This document shows, in pieces, positions 1-12,789 of a stretch of 64,000 nucleotides of DNA. The stretch's first letter is position 1; every line of letters begins with the position of its first letter. Below the pieces are notes generated by a model. That model saw only the letters and a list, made by a program, of their open reading frames with translations. It ran no database searches and had not been told where the DNA came from. Made by a program: the position numbers and the translations under genes. Location: assembly GCA_029204225.1 (NCBI GenBank), contig CM055108.1, positions 4,726,735-4,790,734 of the forward strand, given 5' to 3'. This DNA is from Diphasiastrum complanatum (lineage: Eukaryota > Streptophyta > Lycopodiopsida > Lycopodiales > Lycopodiaceae).

Positions 1-1693
1 TTATCCGTAAATATACTAGTTATCAATAAAGTAGCAATATCTTTTTTGACATTCGATTTCAAACTATTACCACAAGCAGATGTCAGAACAAAACAATGAG
101 AAAGCATAGGAGATTGAAGAAAGTGAAATTCATGTACTATTGATTGTGATCTGAAATACACTACGACTTGAAGCTGTCAAATTTTTGTATGTTGTGTTAG
201 CATGATCAGGCTTATGTGTATTCAATCTGTTCAATCATGTCTCAATTCGAATCTGTTACACGAAACTCCACAGACATTTATGACAAAATATCATTAGTTT
301 TAGAAGTCATTTTTAATATGATTCCGCATATTCAAAAATGCATAAAAACAATAAATAAACTAATTAGAGTGATCTTTGAACTGCAACTACTATAATTTGA
401 ATTCAAATCTATTGTATTTTTTATTCAGGGGGATTGTAAAGTTCCAACAATTTTCTTGTTCCAAAGAACTTGAAAACAAGTATTGGCTTATCGTATAACT
501 AGGCATTAGTGCGCATTAAATATCTTATAAATATTCAATCGCTCACATAGATATTTTGACTCGCAATGACAAATTATGGATTTTGACCTACTAACAAATT
601 AAGCTTCTTGGTATTATCAACCCCTGGAATCTAACCTCGGAGAACAAACCATACACCCAACTCACCATTCCTCAAGACCCACCCCAGCTCAATGGGGACA
701 AGCCCTTCGGCCTCTTGCGTCTTGGGCATTGCCCTCCCACGTTTGGGCACTGCACTCCCCCAAAAATTTAGCGATTAAGAAGGCTCACTCAATTGAACAA
801 GAGAATTTGGAGAATGTTTTTTCGACCATTTTAGGATGCAATGTACAATGAAGGGTGGCTATGTTACTAAATAGAACAGCTTTCCGTGTTTGGTGAACAT
901 GTTATAATTTTAAGATTTTTTTTAGTAGCAAAGCACCACCAATCTATGAAGCACAAATGAGAGCAAGGTTTACGGTTTTGGACTCTAAAATTGGTAGTAA
1001 ATGATGGCTGTAAACTTTCAACAAGCAACAATGCATCAAAGGAGAAACCGCTGCTACCTGGGTTTCTGAGTTGACGCCCAGTGTCATGTTGCCTGGACGA
1101 AGCTATTGTGTCCCATGGACTTCTCAACTAATATCCTCCCACTTTTGGTGAATCCAAAATAGGCTACCAAAGGACTTGGATCAACCAAATGATAAGGATT
1201 TTTGATATAGATTCATAAGGGGTCCTTCGTTTACTGCGCATTCTGCTTTTTGGTGTTGATTTGAAAATTTTAAACTGAGTCATGTATAAAGGTCAGCGTC
1301 TTTAGCCCTTCTAGCGGGTTAACTTATATTTTCTGTTTGATTGCTTTTCTGAAAAACCCATAATACATCCTGATGAAGAAACTACAAGAAGAAATGAATA
1401 ATAAATGAAACTAGAGATCCAAAGATCCACCAGACGATCAACTCCAATCCATACTAAGTCGGACTTTTCCACTAGGGGATTCGTGGGATTTGAGTTTGTG
1501 GATGGATTGTGTTGAGTAAAATATGCCAGCCAAACTATAAGTAATAGATCATACTAGGTCCCTCAGCAGTCAACAAACAGCAATTCGGAGTTTAAAAAGC
1601 TTATGAAAAACGTAGATGTTTGTGTTTGAAGTTTGAGTGGATGTAAAAAAATATTGACCTGAAAATTGGATTCTCAATATATCAGTTTCCGGG
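1..1693. other. AT-rich intergenic DNA, no gene recognised
   Basis: I read both strands and found no recognisable protein family, RNA gene or terminal repeat. A short reading frame at 867-1127 (-) has no family motif and no composition that suggests coding. Around 715-765 the words 'attgccctcccac' and 'ggcactgcactccccc' recur loosely. Any host gene here would have to be non-coding or very short. Confidence 0.6.
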
Positions 1694-2366
1694 CACTAAA
1701 ATAAGAGACTAACTCTAGGTCAACTATATAAGCACATATCAAGGTCGTCTGCCTATTCGGCAGGAGTGCGATTGTTTGGCCACAGATTTCGGCCTCTGCA
1801 TTCAACAACTTGCTGACCACAAAACTGCAATTATTTTTCAACAGAAATTTGATTATTTTCCAACCAAAAGGGTTCTTGAATGTTGTCTCTGAAATGACTC
1901 CCCATCATGGAAGAGCGGCATAGCCGCGTGATGGAAACGAAAAACCACAAGATGATAATATTTTCTAGAAATGTAAGAAATGTGATCAAGAACATGCAAG
2001 ATGAAAACGAAATATGATGAAAAAAGTTTGCACTAAAATAAGAGACTAATTCTAGGTCAACTATATATGCACATATCAAGGTCGTTTGTCTATTCGGTAG
2101 GAGTGTTATTGTCTGGCCACAGATTTCGGCCTCTGCATTCAACGACTTACTGGCTACAGGACTGCAATTATTTTTCAACATAAGTGTGATTATTTTCCAA
2201 CCGGAAAGGTGATTGAATGTTGTCTCTGAAATGACTCCCCATCATGGAAGAGCGGCATAGCTGCCTGATGGAATCGAAAAACCACAAGATGCTAATATTT
2301 CCTAGAAATGTAAGAAATGTGATCAAGAACATGCAAGATGAAAACGAAATATGATGAAAAAAGTTT
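1694..2366. repeat. 337-bp tandem duplication (two copies)
   Basis: Copy 1 is 1694-2030 and copy 2 is 2031-2366. Both start with 'cactaaaataagagact' and end with 'gatgaaaaaagttt'. They match closely along the whole length, including 'ggccacagatttcggcctctgcattcaac' (shared block; only scattered substitutions elsewhere). The copies abut directly, so this is a tandem segmental duplication and not two dispersed insertions. Short reading frames cross both copies on the minus strand, but no protein family is recognisable. Confidence 0.93.
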
Positions 2367-3319
2367 CAGAGTGAAATGAGACAAAAGACAAACACTAAGG
2401 AGTTTTTCATAGGCAACATCTACAAGAATCACCAAAACCTTTTCTTGCTTTAAACACAAACCAACATGGAAAAATTTTATTGATCTAAACACAGTAGCTA
2501 GGTTAACCAGATGAGAACAAGAGTTAATCTTGATTATATAAAAAGCTCAAATCTATTTGGAACCCATCTAGGATTGAAGCTTTTTTTTAGCAGCCCAAGT
2601 CAAACGAAGATACCTAGAAGGGGTCCATTTAATCTGGGAAGCCGCCAAGGTGTGAACACTTACCTACATCAACTATTTCCACAACGCAAATATTAATGAA
2701 GAAAACAACATCACCTCACCCGGCTTATCTGTTGCTGTTGCAACTCTCCCAATTTACTATAGTAAAACGAAAGATTTAAATAAGCCTTAATTCTACAGCG
2801 GTAGCATCAGAAGTAAAATCAGCCTCCTCTCTTGCAGTAGCAACATCAAAGGTATAAGCCCACAACAAAAAAGAAGTAAATATTGATGCATTTTGCACCT
2901 GGAAAGAAAGGAAGACTGTCAGTCAGCAAAATCTCACCTCTTGTTCTTTTGCTGCTGCTTTTAATTCTACAATGTGTGTGTGTATGTGTGTGTGAGAGAG
3001 AGAGAGAGAGAGATAGAGAGAGAGTCCAAAGTCAAGGTGTGTTCAAACTTTAAAGGCAGAGCATTAAAGGCTGGGGAAAATCCCTCCCCATCAGCTCACT
3101 TTTCTTTCACATGTAGTAAATGCATGTGGTACCCTAGTTATTACAATTTATATATTTTTTAAGCTTTAAACGGCTAAATCCTAGGTCTTGCCTCTTGCTG
3201 CAGTGCTTAGAATACTTTTAAGCTATATCTAGTGGTGTATGTGCCTAATGGGTTTTTATGACTAAGGCCTATTTAAGCTTGGCTTATGCAACATTTGTGC
3301 TAAAATGTGTATGTATACA
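2367..3319. other. Intergenic DNA with a short (GA)n tract
   Basis: No recognised gene. A TG/GA microsatellite lies at about 2970-3024. The small reading frame over it (2974-3162 +) is a product of the simple repeat. Confidence 0.6.
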
Positions 3320-3321
3320 TC

Positions 3322-3475
3322 ATTATCTAAGTTGTTAGACAAATCGATTATCTAAGAAGTGGTCGGACACATTGTCTAAGATAGCAGAACTATCTAAGGT
3401 TTTGTCTAAGGCAAAATCTACACCAGCAAGTATCTAAGGCAGCTACTATGGGATTATCTATGGCAATGTCTAAAT
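3322..3475. repeat. Cluster of (A/G)TCTAAG words
   Basis: Within about 150 bp the heptamer TATCTAAG, or a one-base variant such as TGTCTAAG or TATCTATG, occurs about eight times at irregular 15-30 bp spacing, all in the same orientation. Such clusters are typical of subterminal transposase-binding regions or of LTR U3 sequences. No terminal inverted repeat was found next to it, so the parent element is not identified. Confidence 0.55.
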
Positions 3476-5978
3476 GCTCCTATCACTCTTAAAGTTTCAA
3501 AGCTGACATTTATATTCAAGTTGGAAGGGCCATTATCAAATATGTCATTGAAGGATCTCATTTGGCTACTATTCGGGATCTATGAAGGGCACCTATCAAG
3601 TTACAAGCCAGTCTATCAACGAGCCATTCTACTGACTGGTGAAGGTTGTTTTTGCAATGCTGAAGGGCAGCAATTCTGTTGTTGAAGAGTTTCAAGCTTC
3701 CTGCATGCTGACTAATCGAATGCCGAAGGCTCGAACTCCTTGCTATCAAACGTCATTAGGAGCCTGCGGACCCATTCGAACTCGCTGTATGCTGACTACT
3801 CGAAGTTCCTACAATCGAAGGCTCACTTCCCGAAGGTAGAACACCCACTTATTGAAGAGGACCGAACCTATCGACGCTTCTCACACTCTCTCTTCGAATG
3901 CAGATCTTAGAATTGACACAATTCTCTTCTCGTTCGAAGCTAAGCAGGCAGACAAACATAGCCTTCTTTTCTAGCGACAGTTCTATGGCATTTGGCCACC
4001 AGTGCACTTTCTAAGTTCTGATTGGCAGATCCGACGACAGTTCTAGAAGGATCTATTACATTACCTACATCCAAATGGCCATGTTGAAGAGCAGTATACG
4101 AAGGATGAGTGGCAGTTTGCAGCCACCAGTGCCTTTTTCTTGCCTTGATCCAAAGACAGGTAGGCAGCGTTCCAGGCAGATGTGGTTCTACACACAGTCT
4201 GAGTCTGTGCAGCCAACTTTCCACGCATTCATGATGGCACCCATATTCATGCAACACCATGCTCCACTTTGTGGCACGCTTGCAATCGAACAGATCATTC
4301 TAGGGGAGGAGAACCGATTTTCTAACTGTTACAACACTGTGGCAGACTTCTATTGGCTTGCCAACGCTCTGTTTCACATGGCAATATTTCATTGGAAAAT
4401 GAAGAGACTTCAACACTAGTCAACTTTACATTGGAGTCCTTTCTCTACAGCAGTTATCTGGCTCTTCTCTATTCCACAAGTTTCTCTTTGGCTATATATG
4501 CTAAGCCTCTGTATATTTTATGATTCATTCATATCTTGCAGATTTGCTCTGCTCTTAGGAAGGAGGAGTAGAAGGTGACAGACTTTGTGGCTTATGTCAT
4601 TGTACTTTCTTTTTCCTGTGAATGAATCACAACATCCATGTTTTATTTCTATTTTGAATGATCGTGTGAATGTCATTGTGATTCTGTTAATGATGGATTC
4701 TATACTCTATAGATTTGTAATTAACATTGACTAGGTATTAATCGAACTATACAGTGGATCATGATTCCTTTAACAGAACTCTAAAGTAGCAAGATTATCT
4801 TGCTGTTGAGAGACAAGATAGTTCATTGTAAGTACTGTCAGAGCAATCGTTTGGCCTTGTGAAATATGATGTATTGTCTAAGTTGAAACCTGGTTTCTAG
4901 TGCACAGATCTTGTTCTCGGTCCTGTTTGTGATTTTAATATTGAGTTGATGGTTAATTTCTCAAAGATATTTTTCTCAGAAACTGGACTTTATGGTTGAA
5001 CATTCTGAGTCTGTTTTATGATGTTTCAAGTACTTTGTACAAAAACCTATGGCAGTACTGGCTGTCATTTATAAATGTCCTTTGACAACCAGATAATTCT
5101 TCCATTTCACTGAACATCATTGCTAAATCCTAAATTCTACCAATAATAACAAAATATCTCTTATATGTGCTCTCTTCATGGGGAACGACACTCATTATAC
5201 TACATTTTATTGCATTTCTTTGTAAGCATGTCATGACAATGCAATGATTGCAAAGGCAATATAACATGTCTTTGGGAGTAATTGAAACAAAGATGGGTGG
5301 AACATGTCATCTAACCCCTCCTCCCCTCTAGGCTCTCATGCTCTCAGCCCTACAAAATAGAAGCTCTTTTTCCTCTCAAGAATGAATGGGGGAAAAGAAA
5401 GTTGAGTCTACTTATTATATGCTGGATTTTCACCTAACTTACTTAGCAAAGGAAGTGTGTTTTACTATGTATTCCCTTTCTCCATAGTGAGAAGTTAGAA
5501 TGTTTTTGGAGCTCTAAGAGAAAACTCGGATTTTCTCTCTATGTATGAAGATTGTGATTGATTCTAATGAGACAAAGCTTTGGCACACATCAAATACTGT
5601 CTATAGGTCGTACAACAGCCTGTTGTTCACACGTGTGAACTCGGGATCAAGCTTTTGATCAATGCTTTGATTGTCACTACTTGTTATCTTTCAAATTGCT
5701 AAACTAGATATTTGTTGACTAGTATCTGATAGATTGTAAATCAAGCACACAATCAACCCTGTGGATCATCCAAAGATCCATTTATGGTCCTCAAGTACTG
5801 TACTTTCACATGCTTGATGCATATGTGTGCATGTTGGAGGATCCCACAGGCCCTAACCTTTGGATCCCTTCAATGGGGTTTGGGTCATGCATCTAAATTC
5901 CAAAAGCCTTAGTAAAAAGGAGACACATCACAGGTCAACCAAGCTATTAAACAAGTTGGGGAGAGCATATTTCTCATC
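3476..5978. other. Intergenic DNA, possibly part of an old LTR; no supported gene
   Basis: Reading frames at 3940-4260 (-) and 4075-4419 (+, 114 codons) overlap on opposite strands and match no family I know. The stretch 4440-4630 has a TATA-like word (ctatatatgc) followed by a C/T-rich downstream part, which resembles the U3-R region of an LTR. No primer-binding site or partner LTR was seen. I see nothing further to 5978. Confidence 0.4.
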
Positions 5979-6060
5979 ATGATCAACTTATTTCTCATCA
6001 TGAAAATTCATGACCAAAGGTGTAGGTTAAACAAGTTGGGAAAAGAATTTCTAACTTCTA

Positions 6061-6177
6061 ACACAAAAAAAAAAAAAAGATTAACACTCACCCCTCCCCC
6101 CCCTTTCTACTCTCCCTACCACTCTTTTCCCTCACACTCCACCTCTACTCTCTCTCACACTCTATTTCTCCCATCTC
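6061..6177. repeat. Poly-A run followed by pyrimidine-rich tract
   Basis: An A run of about 16 bp sits at 6063-6078. It is followed by about 90 bp of almost pure C/T on the plus strand. The 90-codon frame at 5979-6251 is a by-product of this composition. Confidence 0.7.
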
Positions 6178-6696
6178 TTTACTACATAGGCAAATTGGGT
6201 GGATTGAACTTTTTCACCATGGGATGGAATTCTATTTTGATTCAATTTTAAAGTTTTTTTAGGGTTTAGGCTATTGTTATATTGTAGTGAAGTAATTTCA
6301 ATAATTGAAACTTAGGTTGAAAATTGCATTGTATCCTCTAGGAAAACTAGTAGAGGTTACTAGAAACACCATTTTCCTACTTAGAAGTTGAGTTTGTTGT
6401 AAAAACCCTTCAACCATCATTGTCATCAATAAAACGATTCACTCACTCGATTCGTTAAAACCTTTGCCAATACTAAAACATCCTCCTTACGAGCCATAAT
6501 AGTTATGTAAATTTTTCAATAAGTATTAAAGAACCTTTTTAATTTACTACATAGGCACATTGGATGGATTGAACCTTTTTACCTTGGAATGAATTTCTAT
6601 TTTGGTTCAATTTTTTTTAGGGTTTAGGTTATTGTTCTACTATAGTGAAGTAATTTCAATAATTGAAACTTATGTTGAAGGTTGCATTGTATCCTA
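6178..6696. repeat. Diverged direct repeat (about 160 bp) containing a telo-box-like word
   Basis: Segment 6178-6343 and segment 6543-6696 are the same sequence at roughly 85% identity. Both run from 'tttactacatagg' through 'tagggtttagg' to 'gcattgtatcct', with a start-to-start distance of 365 bp. Each carries TTTAGGGTTTAG, which matches the plant telo-box. They may be remnants of paired LTRs or of an older tandem duplication. No coding sequence lies between them. Confidence 0.75.
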
Positions 6697-8299
<1,603 letters not shown>

Positions 8300-8530
8300 C
8301 AGATCCCCTCCCAATTAGACGTAACACCTTCGGATCCCCTCCCAGTCAAACATAACACCTTTGGACTCAATCCTCGTCAGACGTAAAAAAGTTGGACCCA
8401 AGCCGTTGGATCTGCCCTTTGGGTCTGCCCATCGGACGTAAACCATCAGATCTACCCTTCGGGTCTGCCTGTCGGACAAAATTCCTTCGGACCCACCCGT
8501 TGGATCTGACCTTCGGACCCATCCGTCGGC
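8300..8530. repeat. Degenerate about 30-bp tandem repeat ('ccttcggatccc...gacgtaac')
   Basis: Units built on 'ccttcggatcccctcccagt' and 'cagacgtaacacc' recur with heavy drift about seven times. Both reading frames on the minus strand (8315-8545, 8367-8564) simply translate the repeat. It lies just upstream of Helitron-like 3' ends and may be internal to such an element. Confidence 0.6.
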
Positions 8531-8614
8531 CATTTGGGATCGCATTAGGTCCGTCTACGACCATTTGATGGCCATTTCAGGACACTTCCGATGATTTGAG
8601 ACCGCATTAGAACC

Positions 8615-8651
8615 GCCCATCATCCTCGTCAACGACGGGCATACCCACTAG
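8615..8651 (+). mobile_element. Helitron-like 3' end (decayed)
   Basis: An imperfect stem GCCCATC/GACGGGC (8615-8621 with 8634-8640) is followed seven bases later by CTAG at 8648-8651. Helitrons end in a short hairpin followed by CTRR. The base after CTAG is A where the family expects host T, so this copy is only a weak example. Its right stem arm is identical to that of the much clearer terminus at 16208-16236. Confidence 0.4.
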
Positions 8652-8683
8652 ATCGTTGGTCGTCCATTGCCTATCAACGATAC

Positions 8684-8729
8684 ACACACACACAACACAA
8701 ACACGCACACACTCTCTCTCTCTCTCCGT

Positions 8730-8765
<36 letters not shown>

Positions 8766-8777
8766 GCACGCACACTT

Positions 8778-8848
<71 letters not shown>

Positions 8849-8885
8849 CCTAACCTATAGCCTAAAGCTACACCCTAATCCTAAT

Positions 8886-8933
<48 letters not shown>

Positions 8934-8940
8934 ACACACA
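8684..8940. repeat. Compound (CA)n/(TC)n microsatellite cluster
   Basis: Successive runs: CA at 8684-8710, TC at 8712-8726, CA at 8733-8762, TC at 8782-8826, CA at 8827-8848 and CA at 8888-8940. Overlapping reading frames on both strands are artefacts of the repeats. Confidence 0.95.
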
Positions 8941-9067
8941 CTCCCTAAACCCACACACACACTCCGTAAACACACGCACCCACATGTGGCACACACACAA
9001 CACATGCACATACACAAAGCCATTAGGACATGCACACACACACACACACACGTGCGTGTGCGCGCAC

Positions 9068-9105
9068 GTCCGCCATTGCTAGTCAACGATGGACACAAGC
9101 AACTA

Positions 9106-9106
<1 letters not shown>
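9068..9106 (+). mobile_element. Helitron-like 3' end
   Basis: A partly decayed stem-loop (9068-9078 with 9084-9094, eight of eleven positions paired) is followed by ten bases, then CTAG at 9103-9106 and host T at 9107. This matches the Helitron rule of a hairpin, CTRR and insertion at a T. The stretch 9015-9085 resembles 11518-11612, so the same family is present twice nearby. Confidence 0.5.

Positions 9107-9108
<2 letters not shown>

Positions 9109-9137
<29 letters not shown>
9109..9137. repeat. (TA)n microsatellite
   Basis: About 14 TA units directly beside the Helitron-like 3' end. Confidence 0.95.
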
Positions 9138-9140
<3 letters not shown>

Positions 9141-9582
9141 AACTTGCATACACTTTTATGCATGTGGGAGGGGCCCCATGCATACACTTCTTTTACCTAA
9201 AAAAGATGGGGAGGATGCATGTATGGGAAAACGAATGCATTGCCCTCATCTCCATGCATAGATCTAAGGGGCCCACTCCAAATTCAAATTACCCTTTACC
9301 CACACACAGTGTTTTGAAGGGCAGGTACATACTTTTATGGTAAAAGGTGTTAAACAAAAGGGACTTTCATTATCAAAGATTTCACTAAATTTGAAGGGCG
9401 CTTTAAGAATTTTTTAAATTATCAGACATCCACAAGAAAGGCTGAAATAAAAATGTGTTTCTATGAAGGAAAAATCGGTTGTGAAGGGCTGGGAAGGATT
9501 CAAAATGTAGGCTTGGTGGGCCTCTCTCTCTCTCTCTAACATTTCTTGGCAGTTGGTAGGCCTCTCTCTCTCTATATATAGT
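9138..9582. other. Intergenic DNA, nothing recognised
   Basis: Short (TC)n runs at about 9522-9537 and 9562-9574. No supported gene. Confidence 0.6.
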
Positions 9583-9820
9583 TCCACTCAGGCATGCATG
9601 GCAAACCTACATGGCATAGCTTAATTGGCTTGCCACACAAGTCTATGTCAAGCCTATGTGGCAGACTGCAACATGCCTACATGGCAGACATCAAGCCTAT
9701 GTCATGCCTATATGACCTGCCACGCAAGCCTATGATAGTCCTACTTGGCTTGCCACTTGGCAAGTCCCAAGCCTGTGTGGTTTGTCTCATGACATACCTA
9801 TGTGGCAACTTGCGAGACCC

Positions 9821-9897
<77 letters not shown>

Positions 9898-10069
9898 GGT
9901 CCACTCAAGCCTACATGGCAGAGCTTGGTTGGCTTGCCACACAAGCCTATGTGGTAGCCTGCGACATGCTTGTGTGGCAAACATCAGACCTATGCCATGC
10001 CTATGTGGCCTGCCACGCAAGCCTATGGTAGGCATACGTGGCTTGCGATGTGGCAACTTTTGAGCCCAC

Positions 10070-10130
<61 letters not shown>

Positions 10131-10132
10131 AG
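9583..10132. repeat. Module rich in CCTATGTGGC words, duplicated together with a (TC)n tract
   Basis: Module A (9583-9822) ends in (TC)n at 9823-9897. Module B (9898-10072) ends in (TC)n at 10073-10129. Both open with 'tccactca' and share the order of words 'acatggca', 'ttggcttgccacacaagcc' and 'cctgccacgcaagcctatg'. The decamer CCTATGTGGC and its complement GCCACATAGG recur many times in each, so the module is full of short palindromic pairs. Frames crossing it have no family match. Confidence 0.8.
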
Positions 10133-10141
10133 TCCACAGCG

Positions 10142-10325
10142 ACACCATTGGACTGAGGTGAGTAGCTCGTTGTGAATTGTTGATGTATTCTGTTGGCCTT
10201 GCAGAACTCTTTAAATTCGTTGGAGATAAATTCTCCCCCTCCATCTGTGCGTAGAGCTATAATCTTCCTATGGGTCTGATTTTCAGTAGATGCTTTGAAC
10301 TACGTAATAGCGGAGTTTGCATGGC
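10142..10325 (-). pseudogene. Ty1-copia integrase core fragment
   Basis: On the minus strand one frame reads LRTDGGGEFISNEFKEFCK and then continues to SYSPQSNGVA. This is the DDE integrase core segment of copia polyproteins, around the second catalytic Asp (LRTDnGGEF) and the conserved sPQqNGvaER motif. Only about 60 codons survive, with no flanking zinc finger or reverse transcriptase. Adjacent frames have stops. It is a small dead scrap of a copia element. Confidence 0.8.
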
Positions 10326-11384
10326 CATTTTGTACATAGATGCCTAGAAAATTGACCAGCTTAGGAAAGTTGGAATGAATCAACATGACTTAGGAACTAA
10401 AATTTGCAAATAGATAAGTTTACTTCTAAAATGCCAAAATGCTCCTTTATCTCTAAAGATTTATGTCTTGATGCGTTCCAAAGATACCCTAAACCCTAAA
10501 CCCGAGCTTTCCTCTTCATGCTAAGACTTTTGCTTATCTGAACCTACTGAGATAAAAGCTTTTGTGGCACACATCAGCTACTTTTAAAACGTCAAAATGC
10601 TATGTAATCTAAAAAGTTCGTTTGAATTATCATTTAGGTTCATATTTTGTGACCTTTCAAATTCATAGTGTGCAAACTAATTCCTTGCATGAAAATTTAT
10701 GTATTAGTTTCATCATTTTCAAATGATAACTATGCGAGAAATTAGTTTAAGCACGTCTACTCACTAAATTGGAGACTCCTAACACAAAAATAGATAGCAC
10801 CAGTCAATGAGTCAACTCCCTCACTTGAATATAACATGTATTCGGAATCACTCCCCAGAAGCTGTAATCTATTGTTTACATTGTTATGAACCCACACCAT
10901 CAAGAGTGCTAAGGTGGATCCAAAGGGAACTGGGTGCAATGGCTTTTTGCATATAAAGAGTTTTATATTTTTAAAAAGGTTTTAAGAAAGAAAAATATAT
11001 TTTTATCTTGGAGTCTATTATAAGGGATAAAAAAGGATGCTCTTTGTTGACAAAGTTATAAAAAATAGTTTTTTCCTATCCACTTCAAACTTCTAAGGCT
11101 TGAAATCTTTCAATGTAGGTGCATGTTCTGGATAAAGTACAAAAGATAATAGGGCTTACATTTTTCATTATTGACATTAAAATAGAAAATTCATATATAT
11201 ATAGAATAGATGTACCCAACTTAGAGACATTTGGACCCCTCGCCCCTCCTTTGGCCCCCCTCAGCCCTCCTTTGGAAATCCCTCGACCCCCCTTGGTCTT
11301 CAAATATATATATATGTTAAGTGCCCCCTCTCCACCCCCCAAATGATTGGTTGACAAAATTTTGGCCGCATCTAATTATGTCTG
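10326..11384. other. Intergenic DNA with a short interstitial telomere-type motif
   Basis: No gene recognised. At 10486-10503 the sequence ACCCTAAACCCTAAACCC holds about 2.5 units of the plant telomere repeat. A GC-rich pyrimidine patch lies at 11228-11340. The frame at 10757-10939 (-) has no family match. Confidence 0.55.
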
Positions 11385-11926
11385 CCTTCAATCATCAATC
11401 GTTCGCTCTGAGCATCATCCACACGTCTCGACCACAACTGCCACCTAGATCGTCGGCCACCACCTAGAGGTTTTTGTGATGACGTCGTTGCCTGAAAACG
11501 TCCTTTGTGCCAGAAGGAAAGCCATTAGGGCACGCACACACATGCACACACGCACGCATGCACGTCTGCCATCGACGCATGTCCGCCATTGCCCGTCATC
11601 GACCAAAAAATGGTCAAATCCAGTCAAATTTTTGGAAGGACTCAAATTTTTCCAAAGACTCGAATTTTTCCAATGGATCGAATTTTTCCAAAGACACGAA
11701 TTTTTTCAATGACTCAAATTTTTCCGATGGATCGAACTATCAGCTTGAATTTTTCCGAAGGATTGAAGGACCCTTTGTACTGTCAAGTTGAATTTTTCAA
11801 AAAAAACTCAAATTTTTTCGAAGGCTCGAATTTTTCCAAAGACTCGATTTTATTTTTTCGAAGGCTCGAATTTTTACGAAGGCTCGCATTTTTCCAAGGA
11901 CGTTAATTTTTCCAAGGATGTACATA
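11385..11926 (+). mobile_element. Truncated Helitron-family copy with an 18-bp minisatellite
   Basis: After a leader (11460-11612) that resembles 8960-9085, the segment 11620-11926 consists of units like GACTCGAATTTTTCCAAA, with drift. The landmark CCCTTTGTACTGTCAAG at about 11772 also occurs in the other copies of the family (about 12170 on the minus strand, 15957 and 34777). The array stops exactly where the oppositely oriented copy begins at 11927. Long frames exist in several phases because the unit length is a multiple of three. I regard them as non-coding. Confidence 0.6.
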
Positions 11927-12235
11927 CTAGTAAAGAGTGCCCGTCGTTGATGGGCAATGGAGGCCGATCTAGGTGGCGGCCGATGATTTGGATGACAGCC
12001 GATCTCGCACACCTTGCATCTCAAATATCAAACATTCGAGTCTTTGGAAAAATTAACGTCCTTGGAAAAATGCAAGCCTTCGTAAAAATTCAAGCCTTCG
12101 AAAAAATAAAATCGAGTCTTTCAAAAAATTCGAGTCATCGAAAAAATTCGAGTCTTTTGAAAAATTCGACTTGACAGTACAAAGGTCTTTCAATCCTTTG
12201 AAAAAATTCGATCCTTTGGAGTTAAAGATAGTGAG
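11927..12235 (-). mobile_element. Helitron-like 3' end and minisatellite, minus orientation
   Basis: Read on the minus strand, the element runs from the minisatellite (12235 down to about 12030) through about 100 bp containing 'tgcgagatcggctgtcatcc' to a hairpin at 11955-11939. It then has a short spacer, CTAG (11930-11927) and T (complement of 11926). The last 100 bp match the terminus at 16138-16236 at roughly 80%. The 5' end (TC) was not located. Confidence 0.6.
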
Positions 12236-12605
12236 TTTGGGCTTGTGGTTAAACATTCATGAAAATGGTGGGCCAAGATAGAGATTTGAAGAATTGAAAA
12301 AAAAAAGAAACAGTTTTAGGTAGTCAAAAAAAAAAAAAATTTGTTCATTTATGGGTAAAACTTTGGTAATTCAAAATAAATAAGAAAGCCATGTAATAAA
12401 GATTATTGGCCAAAGTTTAAAGCACATTGAAGTGTGTGAAGAAGATAAAACCTTAACTTCAAACTTCAAATATTTGAATTTCGAGAAAGATATTTGAATT
12501 TAGTGATTGGGAGGGAGGGGTGGAGAATCTTTTTGGGGCCCACCCCCCAATGCACACAATGTGCAAATGTATGGGGATATGCGCTTTCCCCATATTACAC
12601 ATTCA

Positions 12606-12607
<2 letters not shown>
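12236..12607. other. AT-rich intergenic DNA, nothing recognised
   Basis: A-runs near 12297 and 12327. No gene recognised. Confidence 0.6.

Positions 12608-12680
<73 letters not shown>
12608..12680. repeat. (TC)n microsatellite
   Basis: About 36 TC units. Overlapping frames are repeat artefacts. Confidence 0.97.
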
Positions 12681-12684
<4 letters not shown>

Positions 12685-12789
12685 TCCCCCTCTCATGATC
12701 CTCCATCATGTGACCTCCAAAAACCAGTAATGATGTCTTCTTTCTGGATGCCTTCTTTTGTCTAAGGTCAAATTAGCATCATAATGCAA

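Noticed and set aside
4075-4419. 114-codon plus-strand frame
   Set aside because: It overlaps an equally long antisense frame, has no family resemblance, and lies in LTR-like sequence.
11476-12256. Possible CRISPR-like array of regular repeats
   Set aside because: Units are contiguous variants of one 18-bp sequence without unique spacers, and the context is plant nuclear DNA.
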